A stretch of DNA of 64,000 nt from positions 36,728,375-36,792,374 of the forward strand of contig JAFMSR010000018.1 of the NCBI GenBank assembly GCA_022818135.1, written 5' to 3'. Positions 13,331 through 25,199 of the stretch are shown here, piece after piece. Origin of the DNA: Saxidomus purpurata (Eukaryota; Mollusca; Bivalvia; Venerida; Veneridae). The position numbers and the translations under genes are program-made. Within the stretch, counting starts at the first letter, position 1, and each line of letters opens with the position of its first letter. Under the pieces are notes generated by a model. The model did not search any database and was not told where the DNA came from. It saw only the letters and a list, made by a program, of their open reading frames with translations.

Positions 13331-14895
13331 GAAGTTTCTACAAACCTAAAGTAAGTAATCAAAGTCAAAACTGACTTCATACAGCAACCTATGAATCATT
13401 TAGACTGGTACAAACAGTTTGTATTGTCAAACTTGTGAACAAATGTCATCTTTTGGAAAGACAAGATGTGGCCTTTGTTGACAGGTGACCTTTACCTGGA
13501 GGTCAAATTGTTTTGTTTAATCAATAATGGTTTCTGAAAGAATGGCCTTTACTCACAGTGTGACCTTGATTCGGAGGTGGCCGTTTGCACAGGTTTGACT
13601 GAATCGGAAAGGTCCCAGTTGAGGAGTAACGGGTGTAACAATGTATCAAAATACCAGTGCATTGCACTCTTTTGTGTCCCACTCTACAAACATGCAGTGT
13701 TCACCAAAGGCAAAAAACACCATAAGATCAAAGTTGCTGATTGTTCCTTCTATTATCAATAGATTTGACACTTCTGATATTTACAATACTTATAAAAATT
13801 TATAAAAGTAACTGATGTACCATACATAATTGTTCTTACAAAATCACAATGATTGAGTTTCTCTGTCTTTTAAATTTCTCTATTTTAAACTCAAAGTGTA
13901 ATTTGAATATTTTATAAGCATTTTCATTGAATAACTGTATAGACCAGATACTAATATTTGCTTTCAAGTTTGAATCATTGTTATGGACAAAATCAGTTTA
14001 CAGTTTCCTTTTGTTGCAGAACAATGAATGTTTCAGTATAAGTTCACAGAAAAACCAATAACTACAAGTTTTGCATTATCAATGCATTTTTGCATGTAAT
14101 GCTGCATGAGATTTTACATTAAGGACTAGCTAGAACCTATTGGTGTACAGTGCACGCAAGGTGTTTTTCAAATTATCACCCTGTCACCGCAACAACAAAA
14201 AAATCGGGGTGACCAGACACGGTGATGATGCACTGAAAAAGGTGGTCACGGTGATTCCTGGTGACCACTCCGCTGTTATAAAGATATTGACAATTATTTT
14301 ATTATATTTACTGAAGCTCAAAATGTAGAATATAACACTTCCTTGTAAATACTTCGTAATTTTCGTTTACTGTAGCTGTGCATCTCTTTATTATTAAAAC
14401 ATATCGCCACCGCAGTATTTCCAGTCTGAATAGTCGATAGAGTATCACTGCATAAAAATTCAACATCTTTAAATGTAAGTGTTTCAAAACATTTCCTTTT
14501 TACCTAAACTTAAAATTTTTATCACTGTTCATGTAAATTTCAAATAGTTATCCACATAAACAATGTACCATAATTGGTCAATGATTTTATTCCCCACTTG
14601 GCACTTATCCTTTGCAGTAGATGTAAAAATATTGCCTGTCAAAAATGATGATAAAATTAACTCAAACTGTTTTTTGCAAACCCCAGGTATATGGCACAAT
14701 TGATAGAGTAATATAACTTCTAAAAGATAACTGTCAATTGTGAGCGAATATGCAAAGTTATGTTATGAAAGTTGACAGGCAGTGCATCGAAAGTGCGTAA
14801 ATATTTAAATTCACTATCATCCAAAGTCAGTTAATTTGTAAATGCAAAAATTATTTCTCAATTAATATTTAAATCGTTTCTGCTAATGTTTTGGA
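13331..14895. other. Intergenic with a dispersed repeat relic
   Basis: At about 13571-13601 the text GGAGGTGGCCGTTTGCACAG followed by GTTTGACTG matches a copy near 54180-54215. The surrounding lines repeat 'gaccttta..' phrases, suggesting an old dispersed repeat. No gene seen. Confidence 0.5.
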
Positions 14896-14972
14896 GTTAA
14901 AGATGGCGCAGTGGCACCCTGGCCTTTCGACGGCTCGATCAAAGGCCCTTAGCACCACTGCGGCTGTTTAAC
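14896..14972. repeat. 77-bp foldback (imperfect palindrome)
   Basis: The left arm has CGCAGTGG and GGCCTTT; the right arm has AAAGGCC and CCACTGCG in mirror order, framed by GTTAAA and TTTAAC. The loop is about 13 nt (around CGACGGCTCGATC). Both arms carry a box-A-like word (TGGCGCAGTGG and its complement), so it could be a fused pair of half-tRNA or SINE heads. The structure is clear; the origin is inferred. Confidence 0.65.
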
Positions 14973-15197
14973 TTTTAATTAAAGTATCAACACTGACTTG
15001 ACTGAATACAATTTTTTATAGATATCAGTAATTGATGCATTCAGTTTAAGAAAAGTCAAATAATTTAAGGTACTTTCCATCTGAAGAAGACAATCTTGAT
15101 AAGACTCCAGACACAAAGAGGCACAGAAAATGATACTGGACGCCGTTGCAAAAAGGTCAGGCATGTTTGAATTTTTTTATCATAGTATAATATAGAC

Positions 15198-15597
15198 AAG
15201 GGAACCAACTCCAAGGTCAGACAAAAAGTCAAGGTAGAGATGATTGTTCGCCAACTTGGTAAGTACTTTTATATCATTGTAAAAATTATCATGGTGATTT
15301 GCATTTAAATGATTAAACTTTTATGTAGTTTTGGATAGTGTACATTGCGTCTAAGACTCGATTCATTCATAGCAATCGCTACCACAACTTCTTGTAGAAG
15401 TCTAGGTAGCAATGATTGGTCGCCAACTTGGTATGTTTATATCATTGTAAAAGTTATCAAAGCAATTTGCTTTTAACATTGTTTAAAAGATTAATGTAGT
15501 TTTGGATAGTGTAAATAATAAAAACTACATTGAATCTAAAACTCAATTCACTTGTAGAAATCGCTACCTTGACTTTTAGTCTAAGTTTGTTCCCTTT
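15198..15597. mobile_element. Non-autonomous TIR element with internal duplication
   Basis: Ends are AAGGGAACCAACTCC on the left and AGTTTGTTCCCTTT on the right, an inverted match that continues through AAAGTCAAGGTAG / CTACCTTGACTTTT. Inside are two direct copies of a 172-bp unit (TCGCCAACTTGG at about 15248 and 15420). There is no coding capacity. Target duplication is unclear. Confidence 0.6.
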
Positions 15598-16478
15598 ACA
15601 TACTATGTTAAAATGTGCTGTTGTCACCGATCCAGAGCAGTGATGCAGTGACAACATTGACTGCAGATACCCTGATAACAAAAACTGCTTAAAGCATACA
15701 CAAGACACATTAACAATGTCACTAAAATGCTAGCTAAACTGCCAGGCTATTGAAACTGCTTTGCCTATCTCATTTTTTGTTCAACAGTTCAAGACAATTC
15801 TTTTTTCTTGTTCTTGTTCAACTTTGCAGATAAAATAATGCAAAATCAGGAAAACACCATCAAAGAAGGCAAAACACCCAGCTGTTTAGCGTGCTATAAT
15901 TAGCATATAATAGGCCTACAACTATATGAACTATATATGAATAAATAAAAAAAAAATTTTTTTTTAAATTATGAGATTGAGGCCTGAGGAGAACTGAACA
16001 AAATTTTACTCACTTTCCAATTTCTTGCCCGATTTCATATTTTATATCCACTGACTCTGTCTTGACTTCCATTACAAATTAAACATTTCTTGCTGTCTGT
16101 TTCAACCTGTTAATGTCCCAAAAGTTGATTTGAAGACGAAATAATTGTTGCTAGACACTCGCGTTTCACTTCCTACATGTTCTTTCTTCCAGCGATAAAC
16201 ACCGTAAGTAGCCGAATGTTCGCTCAGAGCTTGGTAGCATGCCACTAAATCAAAATTGAACACACCTTGGAGGTCAACTGACACCAAATTTGTCTACCAA
16301 CGGTTAGAGTTAATGCAATTTCGTATACAATAAATATTAGCTATTAAGCTATTGACTGACTAACAACAACAACAAATATAACAATACAAACATGGCATGG
16401 AAACAGAGATAACAACACATGAAAACCTGTAAAGAGGAAAAAACCTACACGCTATTAATGTAGCACAATTTAGGTTCA
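15598..16478. other. Intergenic, no gene recognised
   Basis: AT-rich sequence with an A/T homopolymer block near 15950-15970. No gene evidence. Confidence 0.55.
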
Positions 16479-17712
16479 ACAAGAGCTGTCCCTCACAAGT
16501 GACGAATGCCCCCGAAAGAGGTGCCTCACAGTCTGTGTCCTCTCCATGTGCTCAATAAATGTGCTATGTAATTTTAAAATCCTTCCATGCATGACAGAGT
16601 AACCATACATATAGTTTTCCATTACTTTAAACACTAAGTGTGACCTTGACCTTTGAGGTAGGGACTTGGGTCTTGCACGCGACACATCCGCTTGATGTGC
16701 TAGACATTTATGCCAAGTTATTTTCAAATCCTTCAAAGCATGATAAAGTTATAGTCCGGACACAAATGTATGCATATATACAGGATTCCATTACCTATAA
16801 ACTCTAAGTGTGACCTTGACCTTTGTGGTAGGATGTGGGTCTTGCACGCGACACGTCATCTTGATGTGCTAGACATTTGTGCCAAATTATTTTAAAATCC
16901 TTCAATGCATGACAAAGTTACAGTCCGGACACGAATGTGTGCATATATAGAGGATTCCATTACCTTCAAACTCTTAGTGTGACCTTGACCTTTGAGCTAG
17001 GGACGTGGGTCTTGCACGCGACACATCCGCTTGATGTGCTAGACATTTGTGCCAAGTTATTTTAAAATCCTTCAATGCATGACAAAGTTACAGTCCGGAC
17101 ACGAATGTGTGCATATATGCATATATAGAGGAATCCGTTACCTTCAAACTCTAAGTTTGACCTTGACCTTTGAGCTAGGGATGTGGGTCTTGTACGCGAC
17201 ACGTCGTCTTGATGTGCTAGACATTTGTGCCAAGTTATTTTAAAATCCTTCAATGCATGACAAAGTTACAGTCCGGACACGAATGTGTGCATATATGCAT
17301 ATATAGAGGAATCCATTACCTTCAAACTCTAAGTATGACCTTGACCTTTGAGCTAGGGATGTGGGTCTTGTACGCGACACGTCGTCTTGATGTACTAGAC
17401 ATTTGTGCCAAGTTATTTTAAAATCCTTCAATGCATGACAAAGTTACAGTCCGGACACGAATGTGTGAATATATAGAGGATTCCATAACCTATATACTCC
17501 AAGTGTGACCTTGACCTTTGAGGTAGGGATGTGGGTCTTGCACGCGACATGTCGTCTTGATGTGCTAGACATGTGTGCCAAGTTATTTTAAAATCCTTCA
17601 ATGCATGACAGAGTTACAGTCCGGACACGAATTGTAAGTGGGGACGCACAGACGGACGGACGGACAGACGGACGGTGCGATTTTAATATGCCACCCTTCG
17701 GGGGCATAAAAA
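16479..17712 (+). mobile_element. Pearl/Helentron-like family 1 element, complete
   Basis: The head is ACAAGAGCTGTCCCTCACAA with GTGACGAATGCCCCCGAAAG. An array follows in which GTCCGGAC recurs at 16754, 16923, 17093, 17271, 17449 and 17619: units of 169-170 bp, or 178 bp where an 8-bp GCATATAT is added. A (GGAC)n-type microsatellite (about 17640-17680) comes next, and the tail is CACCCTTCGGGGGCATAAAAA. This layout (head, about 160-bp core repeats, ACGG-type microsatellite, short tail) matches the bivalve pearl elements, classed as non-autonomous Helentron relatives. No Rep/helicase frame is present. Both strands of each unit show about 63-codon open frames, which I treat as by-products. Confidence 0.9.
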
Positions 17713-18584
17713 TGGCACATACAAAGTAAAATCTGAGTGGATGCCGGATGGTGCTACTCTTTATCAATGTAGTCAGGCTGGGTAACTTAAGAAACATTAA
17801 CACAAGAAGGAAATTAAAACTCATATCACCTTGGGTCAAGTTCAAGATAACCCGATCGGTGTTGGTCCAGAAATGCCCAGTACCAGAAAACCCTTGTACA
17901 CAAAGGCCCACATTTTTATCGCAAAGGAACATGCCTTTTTTTTCATTTAACATAACTAAGTTGAAACTGTTGAACATTGTTTTAACTGGTTTTAATCCGT
18001 TTGAACCGCTCGGTCACTGCTGAAAATCAAAATAACAAGAAATTTTATTGACTATTTGGTTTGGTTTAAACAATATTTATTTAGAAATCACATGTTATAC
18101 ATACTTAATATACAACAGCATAAAGGATTGAGTAGAAAGCTCTGGGCTTATTTATAAACTCTCTGTTTTTTATAGAGACTAGCATATTGCTAGTTAATTT
18201 TCGAAAAATAATGAAAGGTCATTCGGTTTGCGACGTTGTTCGCAGGCATAATTATCCTCCATAAACCCGAAGGCACGTCGTATTATGCTGTAGGGCTAGT
18301 CGTCCGTCAGTAATTTCTGTCCGGAGTCATATCCATCACATTGGTAACGCAATTTCAATCACACTGTGGAAATGTTGAGTTGATTCCCCTGGAGTTTCAA
18401 ATGAATAGCTTCAGAAACACAAGAGGTGAACCATTGAACACTGAATGCAAAATTGCCATGGCTAGGTAGATTACCGTTTTACAAATCCCTTAGACAGCAG
18501 ATGCCCGAAGCCGACCAATCACAGACTAAGATTGCCGTTTGATAAATCCCACAACAGTTCTACTATTGTCTATTTCAAATCGTT
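17713..18584. other. Intergenic, no gene recognised
   Basis: Unique-looking AT-rich sequence with frames interrupted on both strands. Confidence 0.5.
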
Positions 18585-18699
18585 TTCCTCGGTCAAAGTG
18601 TGCATGACCTTTCTTGTGAAACATCCTCGGTCAAAGTGTGCATGACCTTTCTTGTAAAACATCCTCGGTCAAAGTGTGCATGACCTTTCTTGTAAAACA
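18585..18699. repeat. Tandem repeat, 38-bp unit x 3
   Basis: CCTCGGTCAAAGTGTGCATG starts at 18587, 18625 and 18663. The three copies are almost identical and each contains ATGACCTTTCTTGT. Confidence 0.95.
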
Positions 18700-18934
18700 A
18701 TGGCAATTAAATTATGTCCTAAAATTGGAGTTATATATTTCAGACCAAACAAATGTTTGATTTCGGTTTAAACAGAGTGAAAAGGGGTACATTTTTAACA
18801 CGGAGTAAGCATCAAAAGTGACATTTGCACGAGTGCTTATTTCGCAACTCGTAAAAAAGCACTTTTGGTACTCACTTACCAAAACAAGCAGTTATCCTCT
18901 TGGACAACGCTGTATAAATAGGTCATATATTATA

Positions 18935-20505
18935 CACTTAAGGGAACTTCTAACGCTACCTTTAGTCTTTATTCATTATTTAATAAAAAACTACTGTAAG
19001 AATTTACATGAAACTTCACACGAATAATAGATAGTATATTAGACAAAATTTGTATAATTTTTACTGCAAACTACCTATTGGTTATTAAACTACACTCGCT
19101 CAAAGATAATAACCCCCAAAATCGAAAGTCGCAAAATGTGCTGTTTTTGCAATGTGTTAATTGGACGGAATACACGTATAAAAAGTCACTGCTACTAGGC
19201 CTTACTCACGACTTCATCGTGAGTAAATTAATTATTCTCTAATCTCTATTTACCTTAAAACAAAATGCATTAATAAATAAAATAACAAGTTTAGGATTAA
19301 GGCTTGTATTTGGCAGCAAATATGTACAAAGTATCGCGGAGTAAATTCAGCATTCCATGTATGTTGATCCTTGAAGTAGTGGTATGTAGACTGTTTGGTT
19401 TAGATGAAAACTTGTGTTACTTCGGAAACTGAAACGATACTGACACGAAATTGAGAAAGTGTATATTTCACAATTAAAATGATATATTTATTGTCGTGTC
19501 CAATCCACTTCTTGTGCTGAAAGAAAATAAATGATTATTCGACTGAACTACGTTGATTACCTGAAAAGCGATAATTTCTATTGAATTTTTCAACCCTCGG
19601 GTGGGAGGGTGGGAATGCTGATATATTTTGCTGCCAAAATAATTGCCTCGAGTGGTTACTAAACACGAGCACGTCTCTTATATAGCCGTGCTCAATACAC
19701 GCACGAAATCCTACAAATACTGGTCACTCCAATATAACACATCTACAACCTAAAACAGGTAAAACCGGTTAATATCGAAACGCGAATAATTGTATTTGTG
19801 TGCGGTCACATTTCGTTTTTTTCTCGGACATAAATGTTTCATTCTACATTGACTGAATACACGATAAGGTGACAATATTGTACATTTTTTCGAAAACGAT
19901 GTTTCTGGGAAGACAATAACCAATAATAAGAGCTATGCTGTTATATGACACTTCCTAAACTGTCCGAAAATTAAACCATTCTGCACGTGGAACCTGTGGA
20001 TGATCGCTACCACTTTTCAGAACAGAGGTTATTATAAATAATTTAATCTACATTTCATACATGTTGAAATTTGAGTTAGGAAAATGGCTAGAATATCTAC
20101 AAATGTGTAGAGCAAAAGGCTCAAATTGTTGGTCTAATTGTATGTGAAATATTTGCAGCTTTTTTGGTTTGCGCTTTGTGATATTGTTGCCGTTGTTTTA
20201 ACGATTTTATTTTTAATATTTTATGAATTTACTATTGTTTAACAATGTAGAGATGGAATAACAGATTAAAATATTGATTTTAAACCTGTGAAATGCGTTG
20301 TTCATTTTTGCGACTTTTGATTTCGGGGGTAGTGTACATTACACGTGCGGTAAATGGGTATTTACGCAACCACCAAATAATGTATTAGTTCACTAGCAGT
20401 GAAAGACAACAGTCCACATGTTGTGAAAATTTGGTTAAGATATCTGGTACAGTTTCTGAGATAATCAAAAATATTGAAAGGTAGCGTTAGAAGTTCCCTT
20501 AAGTG
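18935..20505. mobile_element. TA-flanked TIR element A (1571 bp), non-autonomous
   Basis: The left end CACTTAAGGGAACTTCTAAC continues GCTACCTTT. The right end is the exact inverted complement (AAAGGTAGCG then TTAGAAGTTCCCTTAAGTG). TA lies on both sides (18933-18934 and 20506-20507), the target of Tc1/mariner-type elements. The interior has no long frame. The termini match element B at 40908-42665 in CACTTAA...CTTYTAACGCTACC, so the two form a family. Confidence 0.8.
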
Positions 20506-20565
20506 TATATTCTGTGCTGTATAATATGCTACATGCTACATGTCCCAATTTAAACTTCCATGAAA

Positions 20566-20620
20566 CGGTGACCTAGCCACTGGAATGTCAATTTGGGATT
20601 GCTGGTTCGATCCTAAGCCT
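20566..20620 (+). mobile_element. tRNA-like SINE head (possible)
   Basis: GTGACCTAGCCACTGG (box-A-like) is followed about 30 nt later by GCTGGTTCGATCCTA, a strong box B. The arrangement fits a tRNA-derived pol III promoter. No clear tail or second copy was found in the window. Confidence 0.4.
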
Positions 20621-20839
20621 ACTCATGATTGAAACCCCTTTATGCAATTCATATAGGAAAGCAACCAGCGAATGGCGGAGACTTGATCTTATAATACTAA
20701 TACCACATAGGAGCGGTAGTAAAATGGCCACCTCTTTTTTACGTGATTTTGATGAAATGTTAAAACCCAATATTGCACGTATTGGTAAAAGTGTTCGCAA
20801 CTTTGCGCGCCGTTTTACTTCAACAGCCTAGCTGCACAT

Positions 20840-21012
20840 TTTTTACCGGTTGACTTTTCCCAATTTTTTCTTGTACCATCTTAAAGTGCTCGCCGAACCA
20901 TGACCCACTTCTATGAAAGGTGTGAAAAAAGTGGAAAAATGTCGATTACGGCCGACAGGTTGACTTTTCCCGATTTTTTATTGCTCCATCTTTAAGTGCT
21001 CGCCGAGCCCGA
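20840..21012 (+). repeat. ~109-bp direct repeat pair, first block
   Basis: GGTTGACTTTTCCC occurs at about 20849 and 20958, each followed by TTGCTCCATC/TTGTACCATC and AAGTGCTCGCCGA. The same unit returns as a second pair at 21535-21745. Confidence 0.8.
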
Positions 21013-21534
21013 CATTTTGATATAAAAAGCTATTTGACACCACTGACTAATTTGTGAATGCGAAAAATTATTTTTCTCAAACATTAAAAAAATTCTGAAT
21101 GTTGTTTATTCAAAACAAAATTACCGGAGCAACTTGTTCTGTTTTGAAAAGTGTATTATCCGGCCGTTCTATATACGAAGTAAGAATAATATTGGAAAAT
21201 ACAGCCGTACCCTTTATTTTCTTTATTTTTTGATGAATTTTTAAATGTTTGATATCAAATAAAAGCTGAAATTATGAACTTTATGAATATGCAAATAAAA
21301 TTATAAGTAAAACCGTCAATATTTCGGGCATATTTAACTGCTTTAAGAAGGCAGTGGCAAGGTAGCGGTACTACTGCGATCCTTATCTAATACTAATAAA
21401 CAAGTTAACGATTACAAATTATGTACCTTAATGATTATTCAATACCGATTCTCTGTAGCGCATCGTATGAAATATATGTACGGATCCGGCTACCTAGACC
21501 AAAGGACTAGATAGCCGGTCACGGCTACCTAGCC
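21013..21534. other. Spacer between two repeat blocks
   Basis: AT-rich sequence without gene evidence. A small palindromic patch (GGCTACCTAG / CTAGATAGCC) lies near 21487-21535. Confidence 0.4.
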
Positions 21535-21745
21535 ACTGCCAAGTAGCCTTTGATATAAGGTGTGAAAAGGCGGAGAACGCCGATTACGGCCGACCGGTTG
21601 ACTTTTCCCGATTTTTTTCTTGCTCCAAGTGCTCGCCGAGCCCGACATTTTGATGTATGACATGACCCACTTGTATGAAAAGTGTGAAAAAGTGGAAAAA
21701 CGCCGATAACGGCCGACTGGTTGACTTTTCCCGATTATTTCCTGC
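21535..21745 (+). repeat. ~109-bp direct repeat pair, second block
   Basis: Two more copies of the 20840 unit: GATTACGGCCGACCGGTTGA and GATAACGGCCGACTGGTTGA, with AAGTGCTCGCCGAGCCC between. It abuts the family-5 array directly downstream. Confidence 0.8.
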
Positions 21746-22285
21746 ACCATGGAGATGATTTGCCCAAGGATACTCAACTTATCGTCTGGAAACCATTTTA
21801 CTATTCCGCATAAATGTATACTTGACTTCAACAGTAATAGGGGTCAACTGCTGGTCATGACCAACCTTCAAATCAAATTACATGATGGTTGGCTCAGTGA
21901 TTCTCGAGGTTTCCTGAGGAAGCCGTTCTGCTATTCCAGGTAATTGTGACCTTGACTGTTGACCTTAAAATCAATAGTAGTCATTTGCTGGTCATGACCA
22001 ACCTCCACATCAAATTTTCAGATGCTAGGCCCATGCGTTCTAGAGTTATCATGCAGAAACCGTTTTACTATTCAGGGTCACTGTGATCTGGTGCTTTGAC
22101 CTCAAAATCGATAGGGTTTATCTGCTGGTTATGTCCAACCTCCACATCCACATTAAGTTTCAAGCTATGTCCAAGCGTTCTGAAGTTATCACCCAGAAAC
22201 CACTTGGTAGATGGATGGACAGACCAACATACATTTGCAGAACAATATACCCCTCCTTCTTTGAAGGGGGGGCATAATAAGTGAC
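21746..22285 (+). mobile_element. Pearl-like family 5 array
   Basis: About three to four diverged units of roughly 120-150 bp, each with 'CTGGTCATGACCAACCT', a 'GTTCT.GAGTTATC' phrase and 'CAGAAACC.TTT.CTATTC'. The array ends in a short GATGGATGGACAGACC tract and a hairpin tail CCCTCCTTCTTTGAAGGGGG followed by GGCATAATAA. The layout (units, weak microsatellite, hairpin, GGCATAA tail) parallels family 1. The head is not recognised. Confidence 0.7.
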
Positions 22286-24117
22286 CCATAAGGCTTGTCC
22301 TATTTTGCCCTTGTGACCAGAGAGGAATTCTAGATATAGTTTGATAAAAGGTCAGCCAGTGGTTCACAAAGGTCAGCCAGTGGTTCACAAGGAGTTGTTT
22401 GAAGCTGATGATGTACTTACAGATTGAGATGAAATGAAAGGAAGCAGGACATCCACAAAAGCTCACACTGAGTACCGTGTGTCCATGTGAGTTAAGTATA
22501 AAGTGTGTATATACAATGTATATATCCAAAAGACAAACACAAAATAAAATAGAACATTTATTAACAACAATTAGTAAATCTGTTCAAACAATGAATATAA
22601 AAATATTCATAACTCTGAATGTTTCTAACAGGTGTGATCCATTTTCAAGGAACAAAGTGTAACCAAGATTCCTAGACTTTCATTAAATACTAATCAAGAT
22701 GAGGCCCAAACAAATAAACACAAGATGATATTGAGATCTGAATGTTATGAACGTACAGTTTATAACTTCATCTCAAGATTAACAAGGCAGTCTAAAAGGC
22801 AGCTACCGGTATATCCCCCACCACAAATAGAAACATTGAAGGAATAAGTGTTACAGAGTGTATTTTTCTCTCAGAGGTGCACATCATGGATTTCTAAAGG
22901 CAACGACAGTTACTGATCTGTTCAAGTAGTCAAAGAAAATGCCTCTGTAAAGAAGGGATGTGAAGGTTTTGTGAGCAGAGAGATTCAAATCTTTGAGAGA
23001 CCTTGACCTTGAGTCAGTGTGGCCAGATCACTGGTTCTGCACATTAAGCTTGATGAGGTGAACATCTGACCTGAGATTCATCAAAAACTTTCAAGCGGTT
23101 AAGATAAAAAACCTTCAAGGGGTTAAGGAGATATGAAACAGACAGGAAATGTCACAGGAGGGACAGGCGCTAACCATTACTATATTGCCCCCCCCCCCTC
23201 CCTCAAGGGTAAAAACCAGTGATTGAAAATACAAGAAACAACACTTCAAAACACTTAACATGTATATCTGTTGAAGGAGATGAATAAAAAATGAAGTTTT
23301 CGTTCTGCTTCTTGTTTATTCTTTTATCAAAAATTCTCCTTTTTCCAACTAAACTGTTTCACTGAATCATCTTTAACAATGACTGAGATACTGGCATGAA
23401 AAATGATTTGGTAATGGGAAGTACCGGTAACCAAAACTTTACAGATGCAAGAGTTATGTTTCTTTTGCTCTGACACTCTCCTAATTGCTGTCTATCTATA
23501 TTTCAAGTCTAATGTCAACCTCTCTCCGGGATACAATGTTATGAGTGTTATGGCCAATGAATTTCAAGTGTGATGGGCAGACTGACACACCAATTGTAGC
23601 ACCCAGTTCCTTTGCAAGTAAGTAATGCTCAACTAAAGCTGCAATATTTATCAAAATTAACACAAATTAAAAGCTGAGAGAACCAATAAATACTTAACAT
23701 ATATAAAACTCACAAAAATTGATTCACAACAATTGTAATTAAGTCAATCACATGTGTATTTACTGTACAGGCTTGTATTTCTCTCTTGAAGATGTTGTGT
23801 ACTATGTGTCCATGTGAGTTTAAACTGACCTGTATCGATAATGCAGCAAAGTTATACAGAGATACTAAAAAAAAAAATTTAAAAAAAATGATGATATAAA
23901 AACGTTGTTGTAATAATGTGTTGTTGTTGAATTTTCCATTTTTACAGAGATACTAAGCAACACTATGAAAATACAAAGTATGAGCCGAAAAATCTGACAG
24001 ATTTCTGGTCTTGTTTCGCTGTTTATTTTCTATAAGTAAATAGGATTTAATGAGTAATCAAAAATATTCATTGAAAGCTATCAACAAAACAATTGTAGAA
24101 TGTTTGTTTGCTATTAA
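22286..24117. other. Intergenic, no gene recognised
   Basis: Holds a 22-bp direct duplication near 22350-22390 (AAGGTCAGCCAGTGGTTCAC twice) and a C-tract near 23190. No exon found. Confidence 0.5.
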
Positions 24118-24496
24118 AGGGACATACCCTAATATTGCTGATATCAAACTAAATAACCTCAAAAACATAACAATATGTAATAGAATATTTGGAAGGATAA
24201 TGACTTAATCTCAAAGTTTAAGCTATGCATTTCAGTCATTATCGACAAAATCAGCAGTTTAAAATATGCTGCAGTACCGTAAACCATTCAATAATCTATG
24301 TAGAGTTGTTGTTGTACAATTTAAAATGAGCAATTAACAATTCATTACAGAAGGCTTCTATATTGATTAGTTGTGGTAAAATGAGGCATTTTTCGTCATA
24401 AGTGGGTCTATAAACTTTTATTTTATCATTTAATGTTTACTGAACACATTATCTATGTTTCAAAAATATAATCTGCTAGATGTAGGGTATGTCCCT
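24118..24496. mobile_element. TTAA-flanked MITE (379 bp), piggyBac-type target
   Basis: The termini AGGGACATACCCTA and TAGGGTATGTCCCT are exact inverted complements, flanked on both sides by TTAA (24114-24117 and 24497-24500). TTAA duplication is the hallmark of piggyBac-superfamily insertion. No coding frame. It lies only 50 bp from a second, different TTAA element. Confidence 0.8.
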
Positions 24497-24545
24497 TTAA
24501 CATACACAAAAATACCTACATGCTGCAAGACCAAAAATTGCTTAA

Positions 24546-24906
24546 AGCTGCTTGCTCTCCGTTACCATTGAAACATTATTTCTTTATTTATAAAAATTGA
24601 CATGCAACTACATAAATATAAAACTAAAGGCTAGAATCAAAATATAAGCAAAAATCTAGGTAGGAATTTGCAGAAATCAATTGAAAATGTTGGTTTTATG
24701 GCACCGCTACACTCTATGTTTATATTGGAATTACAAAAGCGGTTGCAACGCTTTATCATTTGGTAGCGTATCATTTGAAATTTACAGATAAACGTGACAG
24801 GAATTTATACTGGAGCCTTTTTGTATGACTATATGTTCTTAAATACGCTATTTTCATACAGTTTGAAGAACTTTATTTTTTTTACCAAAACTGAAAGCGA
24901 GAAGCT
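24546..24906. mobile_element. TTAA-flanked MITE (361 bp), family with 41208-41534
   Basis: The termini AGCTGCTTGCTCTC and GAAAGCGAGAAGCT are inverted and flanked by TTAA (24542-24545 and 24907-24910). The interior is shared in reverse orientation with 41208-41534, for example CTAGGTAGGAATTTGCA here and TGCAAATTCCTACCTAG there. No transposase frame. Confidence 0.8.
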
Positions 24907-25199
24907 TTAAGGCAAATGACATAGTTTAAGACTAAAAAATACAAAACAATACAACATATATGCATGGCTGGATAATTAAGAACGACTAGCAAACAATAAA
25001 TAACTGCAAAAATGCCTTACATTATAACTTATAAGTCTCCTTATAAAAATCAATGAACTTGAGCAAACTGACAATATAATGTAAATATAGACATAGTAGT
25101 TTTGATTGATATGCATTCAGTCATACAGGAGAAAAAGTCCAAACGTAATAAAATTAAACAAGTCAAGGGCAATAACTCCACTCAAAGTCATTGAACTCC

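Noticed and set aside
17049..17421. About 63-codon open frames on both strands of each family-1 unit (also at 27.7-28.1 kb and 63.4-63.7 kb)
   Set aside because: Their similarity follows from array homogenisation; the unit length (170 or 178) is not a multiple of three, so frames close once per unit. No family is recognised and no start or splice context is shared.
16479..17712. CRISPR-like interpretation of the regular repeats
   Set aside because: Units of 150-180 bp are continuous, without unique spacers, in an intron-bearing animal genome. They are transposon or satellite arrays.
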